Below are positions 1 to 7,620 of a stretch of DNA of 64,000 nt, one piece after another. The stretch comes from an uncultured Clostridia bacterium. Its GTDB lineage: Bacteria; Bacillota; Clostridia; Lachnospirales; Cellulosilyticaceae. Location: the NCBI GenBank assembly GCA_937981575.1, contig CALJNR010000028.1:53689-117688 (forward strand), read 5' to 3'. The number at the start of each line of letters is the position of its first letter. Position 1 is the first letter of the stretch. Both the position numbers and the translations under genes were made by a program. The notes beneath the pieces are model-generated. The model saw nothing but the letters and a program-made list of their open reading frames with translations, ran no database searches and had not been told where the DNA came from.

Positions 1-1
1 T

Positions 2-727
2 GCTGTGGTAACAGGAATACTGCTGGCTTTTAACTTGCCTTCAAGCATTCCGTTTTACATGGTCATTATCGGAGCTTTTGTAGCTATTATCCTTGTTAAA
101 CAGATCTTTGGGGGAATAGGACAAAATTTTATAAATCCAGCATTAGCAGCAAGAGCTTTTTTGCTCGCGGCTTATTCAACAGCTCTTACTGATTTTTCAC
201 TCCCAGTCAAATGGGGAAGCAGTGTTGATGCTGTCTCATCAGCTACGCCGCTTGCACTTATCAAACAGGGAAATTTAGAGCAGCTCCCAAGCCTTATGGA
301 TGCATTTATTGGAAATATTCCTGGAAGTTTAGGGGAAGTTTCAGCTTTAGCAATACTTCTTGGTGCTGCTTACTTGTTTTATAAAAAGATTATAAAATGG
401 CATATTCCTCTATTTTATATTGCAACTATTTTTATCTTAACAACACTGCTTAATGGGTTTGATATCAATGCAAGCTTTTATGGTTTGTTTGCAGGTGGCA
501 TTATGCTTGGAGCCTTTTTTATGGCAACTGATTATACTACTTCACCTATGACTGAAAAGGGCCAAATATTATTTGCTATTGGGGCGGGAGTTATTACATC
601 TGTTATACGACTATATGGAGGCTATCCTGAAGGGGTAAGCTATAGTATTTTAATCATGAATCTTGCAGTACCTCTCATTGACAGATATGTGAAGACAAAA
701 CCTTTTGGGGGAGGGAAGAAAGCATGA
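2..727 (+). CDS. rnfD: Rnf electron transport complex subunit D (5' end outside window)
   Basis: This is the C-terminal part of RnfD, an integral membrane subunit of the ferredoxin:NAD+ oxidoreductase that couples electron transfer to Na+ or H+ pumping. The reading frame is open to the left edge, so the true start lies upstream; 241 codons are visible of a family length of roughly 300-350. Several hydrophobic helices alternate with short loops. The SSATPL motif is the expected site of covalent FMN on threonine. The stop overlaps the rnfG start in an ATGA. The D-G-E-A-B order that follows is the usual clostridial one, with rnfC presumably just upstream. Confidence 0.95.
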   Translation, partial: AVVTGILLAFNLPSSIPFYMVIIGAFVAIILVKQIFGGIGQNFINPALAARAFLLAAYSTALTDFSLPVKWGSSVDAVSSATPLALIKQGNLEQLPSLMDAFIGNIPGSLGEVSALAILLGAAYLFYKKIIKWHIPLFYIATIFILTTLLNGFDINASFYGLFAGGIMLGAFFMATDYTTSPMTEKGQILFAIGAGVITSVIRLYGGYPEGVSYSILIMNLAVPLIDRYVKTKPFGGGKKA

Positions 728-1290
728 AAGAATCACTGAAACTTGGTATAATTTTGTTTTTTATTACTGCTTTATGCGCAGGACTGTTGGGACTTATTAA
801 TAATGTAACAAGTCCAGTCATTTCACAAAACATTATCGATTCTCAGCAGCAGGCAATGAAGATGCTTGTACAGGAAGCGGAAGTATTTGAACAAGTAGAA
901 AATTTATCTGAAGATATGATTAAAGAAGTATATATAGCAAAAACAGGCGGTATCGCCATAGGAACTGTAGTAAAGGTGATGCCAAACGGCTATGGCGGAA
1001 CGATTGCCATACTCGTTGGACTTAATTTAGAAGCAGAAATTCAAGGGATTAAAATCCTGTCTCATACTGAAACGCCGGGCTTTGGGGCAAATGCGACCAA
1101 AGAAAACTTTACCGGACAGTTTTTGCAGAAAGTTCCGCCGTTAAGTGTTGTTAAATCTGCCCCAGAGGCTGATGACATTGTTGCACTTACAGGAGCTACA
1201 ATTACTTCTGATGCCATTGTAGAGGGGGTTAATCAAGCTGCAAAGTATGTATTAGAACACCAAGCTGTATTAACGGAGGGAGGAAATTAA
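724..1290 (+). CDS. rnfG: Rnf complex subunit G, covalent flavoprotein
   Basis: RnfG has one N-terminal membrane anchor (about residues 7-27) and an extracytoplasmic FMN-binding domain. The TGATIT motif at about residues 156-161 matches the conserved S/T-G-A-T-x-T site, whose last Thr carries FMN through a phosphoester bond. The ETPGFGAN segment is also typical of the domain. Its length of 188 aa is normal. It is translationally coupled to rnfD by a 4-base overlap and abuts rnfE directly, so it sits in the middle of one operon. Confidence 0.96.
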   Translation: MKESLKLGIILFFITALCAGLLGLINNVTSPVISQNIIDSQQQAMKMLVQEAEVFEQVENLSEDMIKEVYIAKTGGIAIGTVVKVMPNGYGGTIAILVGLNLEAEIQGIKILSHTETPGFGANATKENFTGQFLQKVPPLSVVKSAPEADDIVALTGATITSDAIVEGVNQAAKYVLEHQAVLTEGGN

Positions 1291-1887
1291 ATGAATGCAT
1301 TAAAAGATAGGCTGAAAGCAGGCATTATTCTGGATAATCCTATTTTTTCGCAGGTATTGGGAATGTGTCCGACTTTAGCTGTTACGACCAGCGGAACCAA
1401 TGCGGTAGGGATGGGCCTTGCAACGACTTCTGTACTTATATGTTCCAATTTGGTTATTTCTCTGCTTAGGAAATTCATTCCTTCTAAAATCCGTATCCCT
1501 GCGTTCATTGTTATTATTGCAAGTTTCGTAACGATGGTGGATTTGCTGCTTCAAGCCTATATGACTGATCTGCATGCAGCACTGGGTTTATTTATTCCTC
1601 TTATCGTTGTTAACTGTATTATTCTCGGAAGAGCAGAAGCTTATGCATCTAAAAATAAAATAATACCTTCTGTTTTTGATGCAGTTGGTATGGGAATAGG
1701 ATTTACAGCGGCACTTACGATTATTGGCGTAATCAGAGAAATACTAGGGACTGGAGAACTTTTTGGCAGAGCCTTTCTGCCGGCCGGGTATACCCCAGCT
1801 AATATTATGATACTTGCTCCTGGAGCCTTTTTTACACTAGGCTTATTGATGGCAGCTTTAAACGCATTTAAAGCTAGAAAACGCTAG
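1291..1887 (+). CDS. rnfE: Rnf complex subunit E, integral membrane protein
   Basis: RnfE is one of two homologous membrane subunits (with RnfA) of the Rnf pump. It shows about six hydrophobic helices and the family motifs NPIFSQVLGMCPTLAVTT near the N terminus and VVNCIILGRAEAYASKN in the middle. The conserved Cys in each half is expected to help bind an intramembrane iron-sulfur centre. The ATG follows a strong GGAGGGAGG Shine-Dalgarno overlapping the end of rnfG. Length (198 aa) and position between G and A are standard. Confidence 0.96.
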   Translation: MNALKDRLKAGIILDNPIFSQVLGMCPTLAVTTSGTNAVGMGLATTSVLICSNLVISLLRKFIPSKIRIPAFIVIIASFVTMVDLLLQAYMTDLHAALGLFIPLIVVNCIILGRAEAYASKNKIIPSVFDAVGMGIGFTAALTIIGVIREILGTGELFGRAFLPAGYTPANIMILAPGAFFTLGLLMAALNAFKARKR

Positions 1888-1899
1888 GAGGAATGGACA

Positions 1900-2472
1900 A
1901 TGAACTTATTTTTATTATTCTTAGGAGCAGCACTTGTTAACAATTTTGTACTTTCAAGGTTTTTAGGGATATGTCCTTTTCTTGGGGTTTCTAAAAAAGT
2001 AGAAACTTCGTTAGGAATGGGGGCTGCTGTTACATTTGTTATGGGACTTGCATCAATGATATCTTATATTGTCTATGCCTATATCCTAAAACCATTGCAA
2101 ATCGAGTATCTATACACTGTAGCCTTTATTTTGGTTATAGCTTCACTTGTTCAGTTTGTTGAAATGGTCATTCAAAAAATGAGCCCATCACTTTATAGCG
2201 CACTAGGTGTTTACCTGCCGCTTATTACAACAAATTGTGCCGTTTTGGGAGTCGCAATACTTAATATGCAGAAAAACTATTCGCTTATTGAATCTATTGT
2301 AAACGGCGTAGGAGGTGCTGTGGGCTTTACGCTTGTTATGGTACTTTTTGCAGGGATTAGAGAAAGAATAGAAAATAATGAACTATTGGCTGCTTTTAAA
2401 GGACTGCCTATTGCACTTCTTACAGCAGGCTTTATGGCTATTGCGTTTGCAGGCTTTCAAAATATGATATAA
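1900..2472 (+). CDS. rnfA: Rnf complex subunit A, integral membrane protein
   Basis: RnfA is the paralogous partner of RnfE in the membrane core of the complex. Motifs seen are NNFVLSRFLGICPFLGVSK at the N terminus and LPLITTNCAVLGVAI in the middle, each holding a conserved cysteine. Six hydrophobic helices are evident across 190 aa, the usual length. A GGAGG site lies about 6 bases before the ATG, and the gap to rnfE is only 12 bases. Confidence 0.96.
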   Translation: MNLFLLFLGAALVNNFVLSRFLGICPFLGVSKKVETSLGMGAAVTFVMGLASMISYIVYAYILKPLQIEYLYTVAFILVIASLVQFVEMVIQKMSPSLYSALGVYLPLITTNCAVLGVAILNMQKNYSLIESIVNGVGGAVGFTLVMVLFAGIRERIENNELLAAFKGLPIALLTAGFMAIAFAGFQNMI

Positions 2473-2492
2473 CTTATGAAAGGGGAATACAA

Positions 2493-3296
2493 ATGGATAT
2501 TACAGCAATTATATACCCTGTTTTATCTATAGGCGGGATTGGCCTATTGTTTGGAATCGGGCTAGGTATAGCAGCTAAGAAATTTGCTGTTCCTGTCGAT
2601 GAACGCGTGCAAGGCGTTAAAGATAGCCTTCCGGGAGCAAACTGTGGAGGATGCGGCTTTGCGGGATGCGAAGCATTTGCTAAAGCTGTCGTAAGCGAAG
2701 AAGCAAAAATCAGCGGATGTCCAGTATGTAATCAAGATCAAATTAATACAATTGCAAAAATTATGGGTATAGAAGCATCTAGCAGTGAGAAGTACCGAGC
2801 TGTTGTAAGATGCCAAGGTAATCATACGAATGCTAAGCCTAAATATGATTATTCAGGCATCCAGAGCTGCCATGATGCAGCGCTCGTTGGGGGTGGAAAC
2901 AAAGTCTGCGGCTATGGGTGCCTTGGGTTTGGAAGTTGCTATGGTGTGTGTGTTTTTGATGCCATTACGATGGTGGATGGACTGCCGATTATCAATGCCG
3001 AAAAATGTGTTGGATGCGGAGCATGCAAAAATACCTGTCCCAGAAGTATTATTACCATTTTACCTGCCTATGCAAGTTACAATGTAAACTGTATTTCTAA
3101 AGATAAAGGAAAAGAAGTAAAAGCAGGCTGCAGCGTGGGATGTATTGGCTGTGGAATTTGCCAAAAGCAATGCGAAGCAGATGCAATCACTATCGCTAAT
3201 AATTTGGCAGAAATTGATATTGAAAAGTGTACACGCTGCGGCAAATGTGAGCAGAAGTGTCCTACTAAGGCAATTTCTAACCTTCTGAATATATAA
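2493..3296 (+). CDS. rnfB: Rnf complex subunit B, polyferredoxin
   Basis: RnfB is the likely entry point for electrons from reduced ferredoxin. Residues 5-28 form a hydrophobic anchor. The NCGGCGFAGC motif then marks the Fe-S domain typical of RnfB, followed by a Cys-rich segment (CGYGCLGFGSC). Two further ferredoxin-type motifs follow (CVGCGACKNTCP, CIGCGICQKQC), and a last one lies at the C terminus (CTRCGKCEQKCP). At 267 aa it is shorter than the form in some acetogens. It ends the operon and is followed by a clear terminator. Confidence 0.96.
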   Translation: MDITAIIYPVLSIGGIGLLFGIGLGIAAKKFAVPVDERVQGVKDSLPGANCGGCGFAGCEAFAKAVVSEEAKISGCPVCNQDQINTIAKIMGIEASSSEKYRAVVRCQGNHTNAKPKYDYSGIQSCHDAALVGGGNKVCGYGCLGFGSCYGVCVFDAITMVDGLPIINAEKCVGCGACKNTCPRSIITILPAYASYNVNCISKDKGKEVKAGCSVGCIGCGICQKQCEADAITIANNLAEIDIEKCTRCGKCEQKCPTKAISNLLNI

Positions 3297-3315
3297 TAGA
3301 ATCAAAAAAATATTT

Positions 3316-3360
3316 AAGAATCTTTAAAGAGTCATTACATTTAAAGGTTCTTTTTGTTTT
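3316..3360 (+). terminator. Rho-independent terminator of the rnf operon
   Basis: A 13-bp stem (3316-3328 with 3340-3352, one G-U pair) encloses an 11-base loop and runs into a T-rich tract. It lies 20 bases after the rnfB stop. Confidence 0.85.
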
Positions 3361-3451
3361 GGTGAACTTATTTTTCTAACTTATTCTATGTATTTCATGA
3401 CATTTATGATAAAATGTATAAAAATGTGTTATTACAGCAGGGGGACGATTT

Positions 3452-3715
3452 ATGGGAAATAATAAAATAACAAGTTTTTGGGTACTTATATTATGTATGC
3501 TTGCTGGTTTAACTGTCGGCAATTTTATTGGTGAACTGTGTAGTCAGATAAGCTTCCTGAAGTGGATGAATTATGCTGGGCACTTTGGCCTTGATCAACC
3601 CCTTCAGCTGGATCTAGGTGTCATTTGGTTTTCTTTTCAAGTCAAGCTGAATATTACACTTGCTGCTATTATAGGAATGATAGGCAGTATTGTTGTATAT
3701 AAAAAAATTAAGTAG
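3452..3715 (+). CDS. DUF4321 family small membrane protein
   Basis: This 87-aa protein has two predicted membrane helices, one near residues 9-27 and one near residues 67-84, separated by an extracytoplasmic stretch. Length, topology and the C-terminal motif ending in IVVYKKIK fit the DUF4321 family, which commonly lies just before maf and the mre genes in Clostridia. Its function is unknown. It has a plausible GGGGG-type ribosome site and is separated from maf by 16 bases, so the two are probably cotranscribed. Confidence 0.75.
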   Translation: MGNNKITSFWVLILCMLAGLTVGNFIGELCSQISFLKWMNYAGHFGLDQPLQLDLGVIWFSFQVKLNITLAAIIGMIGSIVVYKKIK

Positions 3716-3731
3716 ATAGGGATGAGACAGA

Positions 3732-4322
3732 ATGGATATCATACTAGCGTCATCTTCACCAAGAAGACATGAACTTATGAAGCTATTAAATGTTTCTTTT
3801 AAAATCATCACACAGGAAGTAGAAGAGTATATTGATAACAGTCTTTCACCTGAAGAAAATGTGCAGCAGTTAGCCATGAAAAAAGCTATGGCAGTTGCAT
3901 GTCGGCAGCCTGAAGATATAGTAATAGGCTGTGACACGATCGTTGTTCTAGAGGATCAAATACTTGGGAAGCCGCTAGATGCTACAGATGCCGAAACTAC
4001 GCTGATAAAGCTTTCAGGCAGGATACACCGGGTATGTACGGGTGTTGCAATAATCTGTAAACTGAAAAACATTGAAACCAGTTTTGCGGAAACAACCTAT
4101 GTCAAAATGGATGTTTTAACGCGCAAAGAGGTAGCAGATTATATAGCTACGGGTGAACCGATGGATAAAGCTGGCTCCTATGGCATTCAGGGCAGGGGTG
4201 CTGTTTTTATCGCAGGGATAGAGGGCGATTACTATAATGTTATGGGGCTGCCAATACACAGGATTTATAAAGAGTTTATCAATCTTAATATTTTAAACAC
4301 TAAAAACAAGTTCTCTGAATAA
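3732..4322 (+). CDS. maf: Maf family nucleotide pyrophosphatase
   Basis: Maf proteins hydrolyse non-canonical or pyrimidine nucleoside triphosphates (dTTP/UTP type) to the monophosphate and pyrophosphate, and are linked to septum formation. The N-terminal ILASSSPRRHELMKL loop and the VIGCDTIV and GSYGIQGRGA motifs are all present. At 196 aa it has normal length. It lies between a DUF4321 gene and radC, upstream of mreBCD, an order shared with Bacillus (maf-radC-mreBCD). Its stop codon is inside the terminator stem that follows. Confidence 0.93.
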   Translation: MDIILASSSPRRHELMKLLNVSFKIITQEVEEYIDNSLSPEENVQQLAMKKAMAVACRQPEDIVIGCDTIVVLEDQILGKPLDATDAETTLIKLSGRIHRVCTGVAIICKLKNIETSFAETTYVKMDVLTRKEVADYIATGEPMDKAGSYGIQGRGAVFIAGIEGDYYNVMGLPIHRIYKEFINLNILNTKNKFSE

Positions 4323-4336
4323 ACTTGTTTTTTTTT
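4302..4336 (+). terminator. Rho-independent terminator after maf
   Basis: An 11-base stem (4302-4312 with 4322-4332) has a 9-base loop and runs into nine T residues. The 5' arm is inside the last codons of maf. Confidence 0.8.
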
Positions 4337-4401
4337 ATGGGGAAAATTGGTATGGATTATAAGGAATAAGGCAATAATTTTAAAAGTAGGAGGGGTAGAG
4401 T

Positions 4402-5085
4402 ATGCGTATTCAGGATAAACCGGCTGACATGAGGCCTTATGAGAAATTCGAAAAATATGGAAAAAGGGCATTAACAGACAGTGAACTTTTAGCTATTCTT
4501 CTTCGAAGTGGTACAAAAGACTGCAATGCCGAGGAACTAGCTGCAAAAATTCTTTGTTTGTATAAAAAAGAGTCTTCACTTGTTTCACTGTACCAAGTTT
4601 CTTTTGAAGAACTATATAAGGTCAAGGGAATAGGGAAAATAAAGGCCATACAGATACTTGCACTTCTAGAACTAAGTCAGAGAATATCAAAACAGAGATA
4701 TGCATGTCATGTTAAGGCATCGTCGCCAGAAAGTATATCGAACTATTTTATGGAAGAGATGAGACATGTAAAGGAAGAGAAATTTATAGTGGTCCTGCTG
4801 GATGCAAAATGCAGAATGATAGGCTATGAAGTTATTTCAAAAGGAAGTCTTACAGCATCTATTGTCCATCCAAGAGAAGTGTATAAAACGGCAGTACAAA
4901 AGTCTGCTCATAGTATTATCGTTTTGCATAATCACCCAAGCGGTGATCCGTCGCCAAGTCGGGAAGATATACAAATTACAGCGCGGCTTAAGGAAGTTGG
5001 AGGAATTATGGGCATTCCACTTTTGGACCACATCATTATAGGAGATGGCAGTTATATCAGCCTGAAAGAAAAAAGTTTTATTTAA
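4402..5085 (+). CDS. radC: RadC family JAB-domain protein
   Basis: The N-terminal part (about residues 1-95) has the UPF0758 fold start KPADMRPYEKFEKYG and a helix-hairpin-helix-like KVKGIGKIKAIQ. The C-terminal part is a JAB1/MPN domain with the metal-binding HNHPSGDPSPSREDI motif. RadC was named for DNA repair, but its biochemical role is not settled. Length (227 aa) is normal, and position between maf and mreB is conserved in Firmicutes. A GTAGGAGGGG ribosome site precedes the ATG. Confidence 0.93.
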   Translation: MRIQDKPADMRPYEKFEKYGKRALTDSELLAILLRSGTKDCNAEELAAKILCLYKKESSLVSLYQVSFEELYKVKGIGKIKAIQILALLELSQRISKQRYACHVKASSPESISNYFMEEMRHVKEEKFIVVLLDAKCRMIGYEVISKGSLTASIVHPREVYKTAVQKSAHSIIVLHNHPSGDPSPSREDIQITARLKEVGGIMGIPLLDHIIIGDGSYISLKEKSFI

Positions 5086-5143
5086 ACTGTATCCGATAAT
5101 CTTACAAAATTTAACTTTTATTTGTTTATTTAGTATCAACCTG

Positions 5144-5172
5144 TTGAAAAAGGTAAAAAAAAACTGTATGAT
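5144..5172 (+). promoter_or_regulatory. Predicted sigma-A promoter of the mre operon
   Basis: TTGAAA (5144-5149) and TATGAT (5167-5172) are separated by exactly 17 bases, about 60 bases before the mreB start. It is the best vegetative promoter match in the radC-mreB gap. Confidence 0.65.
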
Positions 5173-5234
5173 GGTAAATATGAGATTTTGTCAATAAAGA
5201 TATAAATATAGATTGAATTAGGAGGATTTTAAGT

Positions 5235-6245
5235 ATGTTTGGAAAAGATATGGGCATTGACCTTGGAACAGCTAATACGCTTGTATTTGTTAAAGGAAAA
5301 GGTATAGTGGTTAACGAACCATCTGTAGTTGCTATAAAAGAAAAAACAAATGAAGTACTTGCAGTAGGAGATGAAGCAAAACAAATGATCGGGAGAACCC
5401 CTGGCAGCATCGTTGCAATCAGGCCTTTAAAAGATGGGGTAATTGCTGATTTTGCAACAACTGAGGCCATGTTGAGATATTTTATAGGTAAAGCTTATAA
5501 ACAGTCACTTTTTACTCCAAAACCAAGGGTTATTGTATGTGTGCCCTCTGGCGTAACATCTGTTGAAAAGCGCGCCGTTGAAGAAGCAACTGAAAAAGCA
5601 GGGGCCAAAAAAGCACTAATTATGGAAGAACCTATGGCTGCGGCTATTGGAGCCCATTTAAGAGTAGAGGAGCCTACAGGGAATATGGTTGTAGATATAG
5701 GCGGAGGGACTACGGATGTTGCGGTTATTTCATTAGGAGGAATAGTTGCAAGCAAGTCACTTCGTATTGCTGGAGATGAATTTGATGAATACATTGTGTC
5801 CTATATTAAAAGAGAATATAATCTAATGATAGGTGAAAGAACGGCAGAGCAGATTAAGATCAATATTGGAGCAGCCTATCCTATAGGGGAAGATGCGACA
5901 ATGGAAATAAGAGGTCGAGACTTAGTGACAGGTCTTCCTAAAATCCTTACAATTACGTCTACAGAAGTAACTGAAGCTATCAAAGAACCTGTTAATGCTA
6001 TTATTGATGCTATAAAATATACACTTGAAAAAACGCCGCCAGAGCTTTCAGCAGATATTATCGAAAGTGGGATTATGCTTACTGGCGGAGGCGCACTTCT
6101 TACAGGGTTAGATACACTCATTAGTTTAGAAACTGGCATGCCTGTTAAAATTGCTGAGGATCCGCTGGACTGCGTTGCTAAAGGGACTGGGTATGCACTT
6201 GAAGATATTGAGAAATGGGCAGCTCTTTTTGCAGAAGATAAGTAA
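5235..6245 (+). CDS. mreB: Rod shape-determining actin-like protein MreB
   Basis: MreB is the cytoskeletal ATPase that guides lateral wall synthesis. The actin-type phosphate-1 motif [18 protein letters not shown], the phosphate-2 motif [18 protein letters not shown] and the adenosine motif [15 protein letters not shown] are all visible. Length (336 aa) is typical. It starts with a GGAGG site and heads a run of genes (mreBCD, PBP2, minCDE, rodA, mgsA) with short gaps, consistent with one cell-shape and division operon. Confidence 0.97.
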   Translation: MFGKDMGIDLGTANTLVFVKGKGIVVNEPSVVAIKEKTNEVLAVGDEAKQMIGRTPGSIVAIRPLKDGVIADFATTEAMLRYFIGKAYKQSLFTPKPRVIVCVPSGVTSVEKRAVEEATEKAGAKKALIMEEPMAAAIGAHLRVEEPTGNMVVDIGGGTTDVAVISLGGIVASKSLRIAGDEFDEYIVSYIKREYNLMIGERTAEQIKINIGAAYPIGEDATMEIRGRDLVTGLPKILTITSTEVTEAIKEPVNAIIDAIKYTLEKTPPELSADIIESGIMLTGGGALLTGLDTLISLETGMPVKIAEDPLDCVAKGTGYALEDIEKWAALFAEDK

Positions 6246-6262
6246 AACAAGGAGAGAGTACC

Positions 6263-7081
6263 TTGAAATTTAATAAGAAATTTAAAAAAATGGGATTAGT
6301 GATAGGTTCGGTTTGTATAATAATAGGTGTTGTTGGTGCAAGGTACAATATACCTATTATAAGTACAACTGTAAGTTATGTTTTATATCCGCTGCAAAAA
6401 TCAATTGTTTTTATATCGAATCAATCCAGCGGAATTGTGTATCATTTTAAAAGCATACAGGCGTTAACGGACGAAAATAACAAGCTTAAACAGGAAAATG
6501 AGAAGCTAGTTTATGAGAATTCTATTTTATCCGAGCATAAAAGAGAAAATGGCAACCTCAAGAATCTTCTAGAAATGAAACAGCGTTATCAGGAGTATGC
6601 TGGTGCTGGTGCTAATGTAATTGGCAAAGAGCCTGGGAATTGGTATAAGATTTTCAGCGTTGATAAAGGACTGCAGCACAGCGTCAGTGAGAACAGTGTT
6701 ATACTTGCAAACGGAGGCTTAGCAGGGCGGGTATTAAGTTCAAATGCTATATCTTCAAAAGTACTTTCTATAATTGATGATAGAAGTTCAGTAAGTGCCA
6801 AGATTGCTAGGACAGGGGACACAGGTATTTTGCGTGGAGATATAGAACTCGCAAATAGAGGATTATGCAAGCTTGAAATCAATATTGAATCAGAAGTTGT
6901 AAAGGGCGATCAGGTGATTACGTCGCATCTTAGTTCAATATATCCTCCGGGAATACCTATAGGACTTGTTGAAGAAATTGTTCAGGGGAAAAACGGCCTG
7001 ACACAATATGCTTATATCAAGCCTATCGTAGATTTTAAACACATTGAACAGGTTTTAGTCATTAAGAATAATGACAATTAG
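6263..7081 (+). CDS. mreC: Rod shape-determining protein MreC
   Basis: MreC links MreB to extracellular wall enzymes. It shows an N-terminal membrane anchor (about residues 10-30), a coiled coil with repeated NNKL/ENEKL heptads (about 70-110) and a C-terminal beta-rich domain with the family segment ILANGGLAGRVLSS. The length of 272 aa is normal. The start codon is an ATT-free TTG at 6263 after a GGAGAG site. It lies 17 bases after mreB. Confidence 0.93.
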   Translation: MKFNKKFKKMGLVIGSVCIIIGVVGARYNIPIISTTVSYVLYPLQKSIVFISNQSSGIVYHFKSIQALTDENNKLKQENEKLVYENSILSEHKRENGNLKNLLEMKQRYQEYAGAGANVIGKEPGNWYKIFSVDKGLQHSVSENSVILANGGLAGRVLSSNAISSKVLSIIDDRSSVSAKIARTGDTGILRGDIELANRGLCKLEINIESEVVKGDQVITSHLSSIYPPGIPIGLVEEIVQGKNGLTQYAYIKPIVDFKHIEQVLVIKNNDN

Positions 7082-7095
7082 CGGGGAGGGGTAAA

Positions 7096-7605
7096 ATGAG
7101 GATATCAATTATAGGCATTTTGCTGCTTTTAGTGCACGCTCTCAGTGCGACCCTTTTCCAAGTTTTGAGAATTGGGGACATAGCTCCTAATTTTTTGATC
7201 ATGCTTATCGTGTCATTTGCTCTTCTCAGAGGAAGTAAAGAAGGAAGTATCATTGGCATTGCTGCTGGGTTTTTAAATGATATTTCCTTTGGGACCTTTT
7301 TAGGGCCAACTGCTGCAATTTATGGCATCATAGGTTATATATGCGGAAGATTTAATAAAAACTTTTATAGAGAAAACTTCATCATTCCATTTATTTGTAC
7401 ATTATTTAGTAGTTTATTTTATAGTGTATTTGTTATGCTTGGTTTTATACTTAGGGGTAAAATCAATTTTATATTCTTTTTTAAAGCGATTATTATTCCT
7501 GAACTTATCTATACAATTACTCTATCTTTAGTTGTTTATCAGTTTGCGTATGTTATTAATGAAAAGATAGAATACCACGAGAGAAAAACTAGAAATATAT
7601 TTTAG
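7096..7605 (+). CDS. mreD: Rod shape-determining protein MreD
   Basis: MreD is a small polytopic membrane protein of the elongation complex. The 169-aa product is almost entirely hydrophobic with about five helices, and shows the family features PNFLIMLIVSFALLRGSKEG and GFLNDISFG. Assignment rests on these and on its place between mreC and PBP2. A GGGGAGGGG ribosome site precedes the ATG. Confidence 0.9.
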   Translation: MRISIIGILLLLVHALSATLFQVLRIGDIAPNFLIMLIVSFALLRGSKEGSIIGIAAGFLNDISFGTFLGPTAAIYGIIGYICGRFNKNFYRENFIIPFICTLFSSLFYSVFVMLGFILRGKINFIFFFKAIIIPELIYTITLSLVVYQFAYVINEKIEYHERKTRNIF

Positions 7606-7620
7606 TAGGGAGGAAATGAA

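Noticed and set aside
3394..3422. Promoter-like TTCATG-N17-TATAAA before the DUF4321 gene
   Set aside because: The -35 match is poor and the region is A/T-rich; I could not separate it from background, although some promoter is needed after the rnf terminator.
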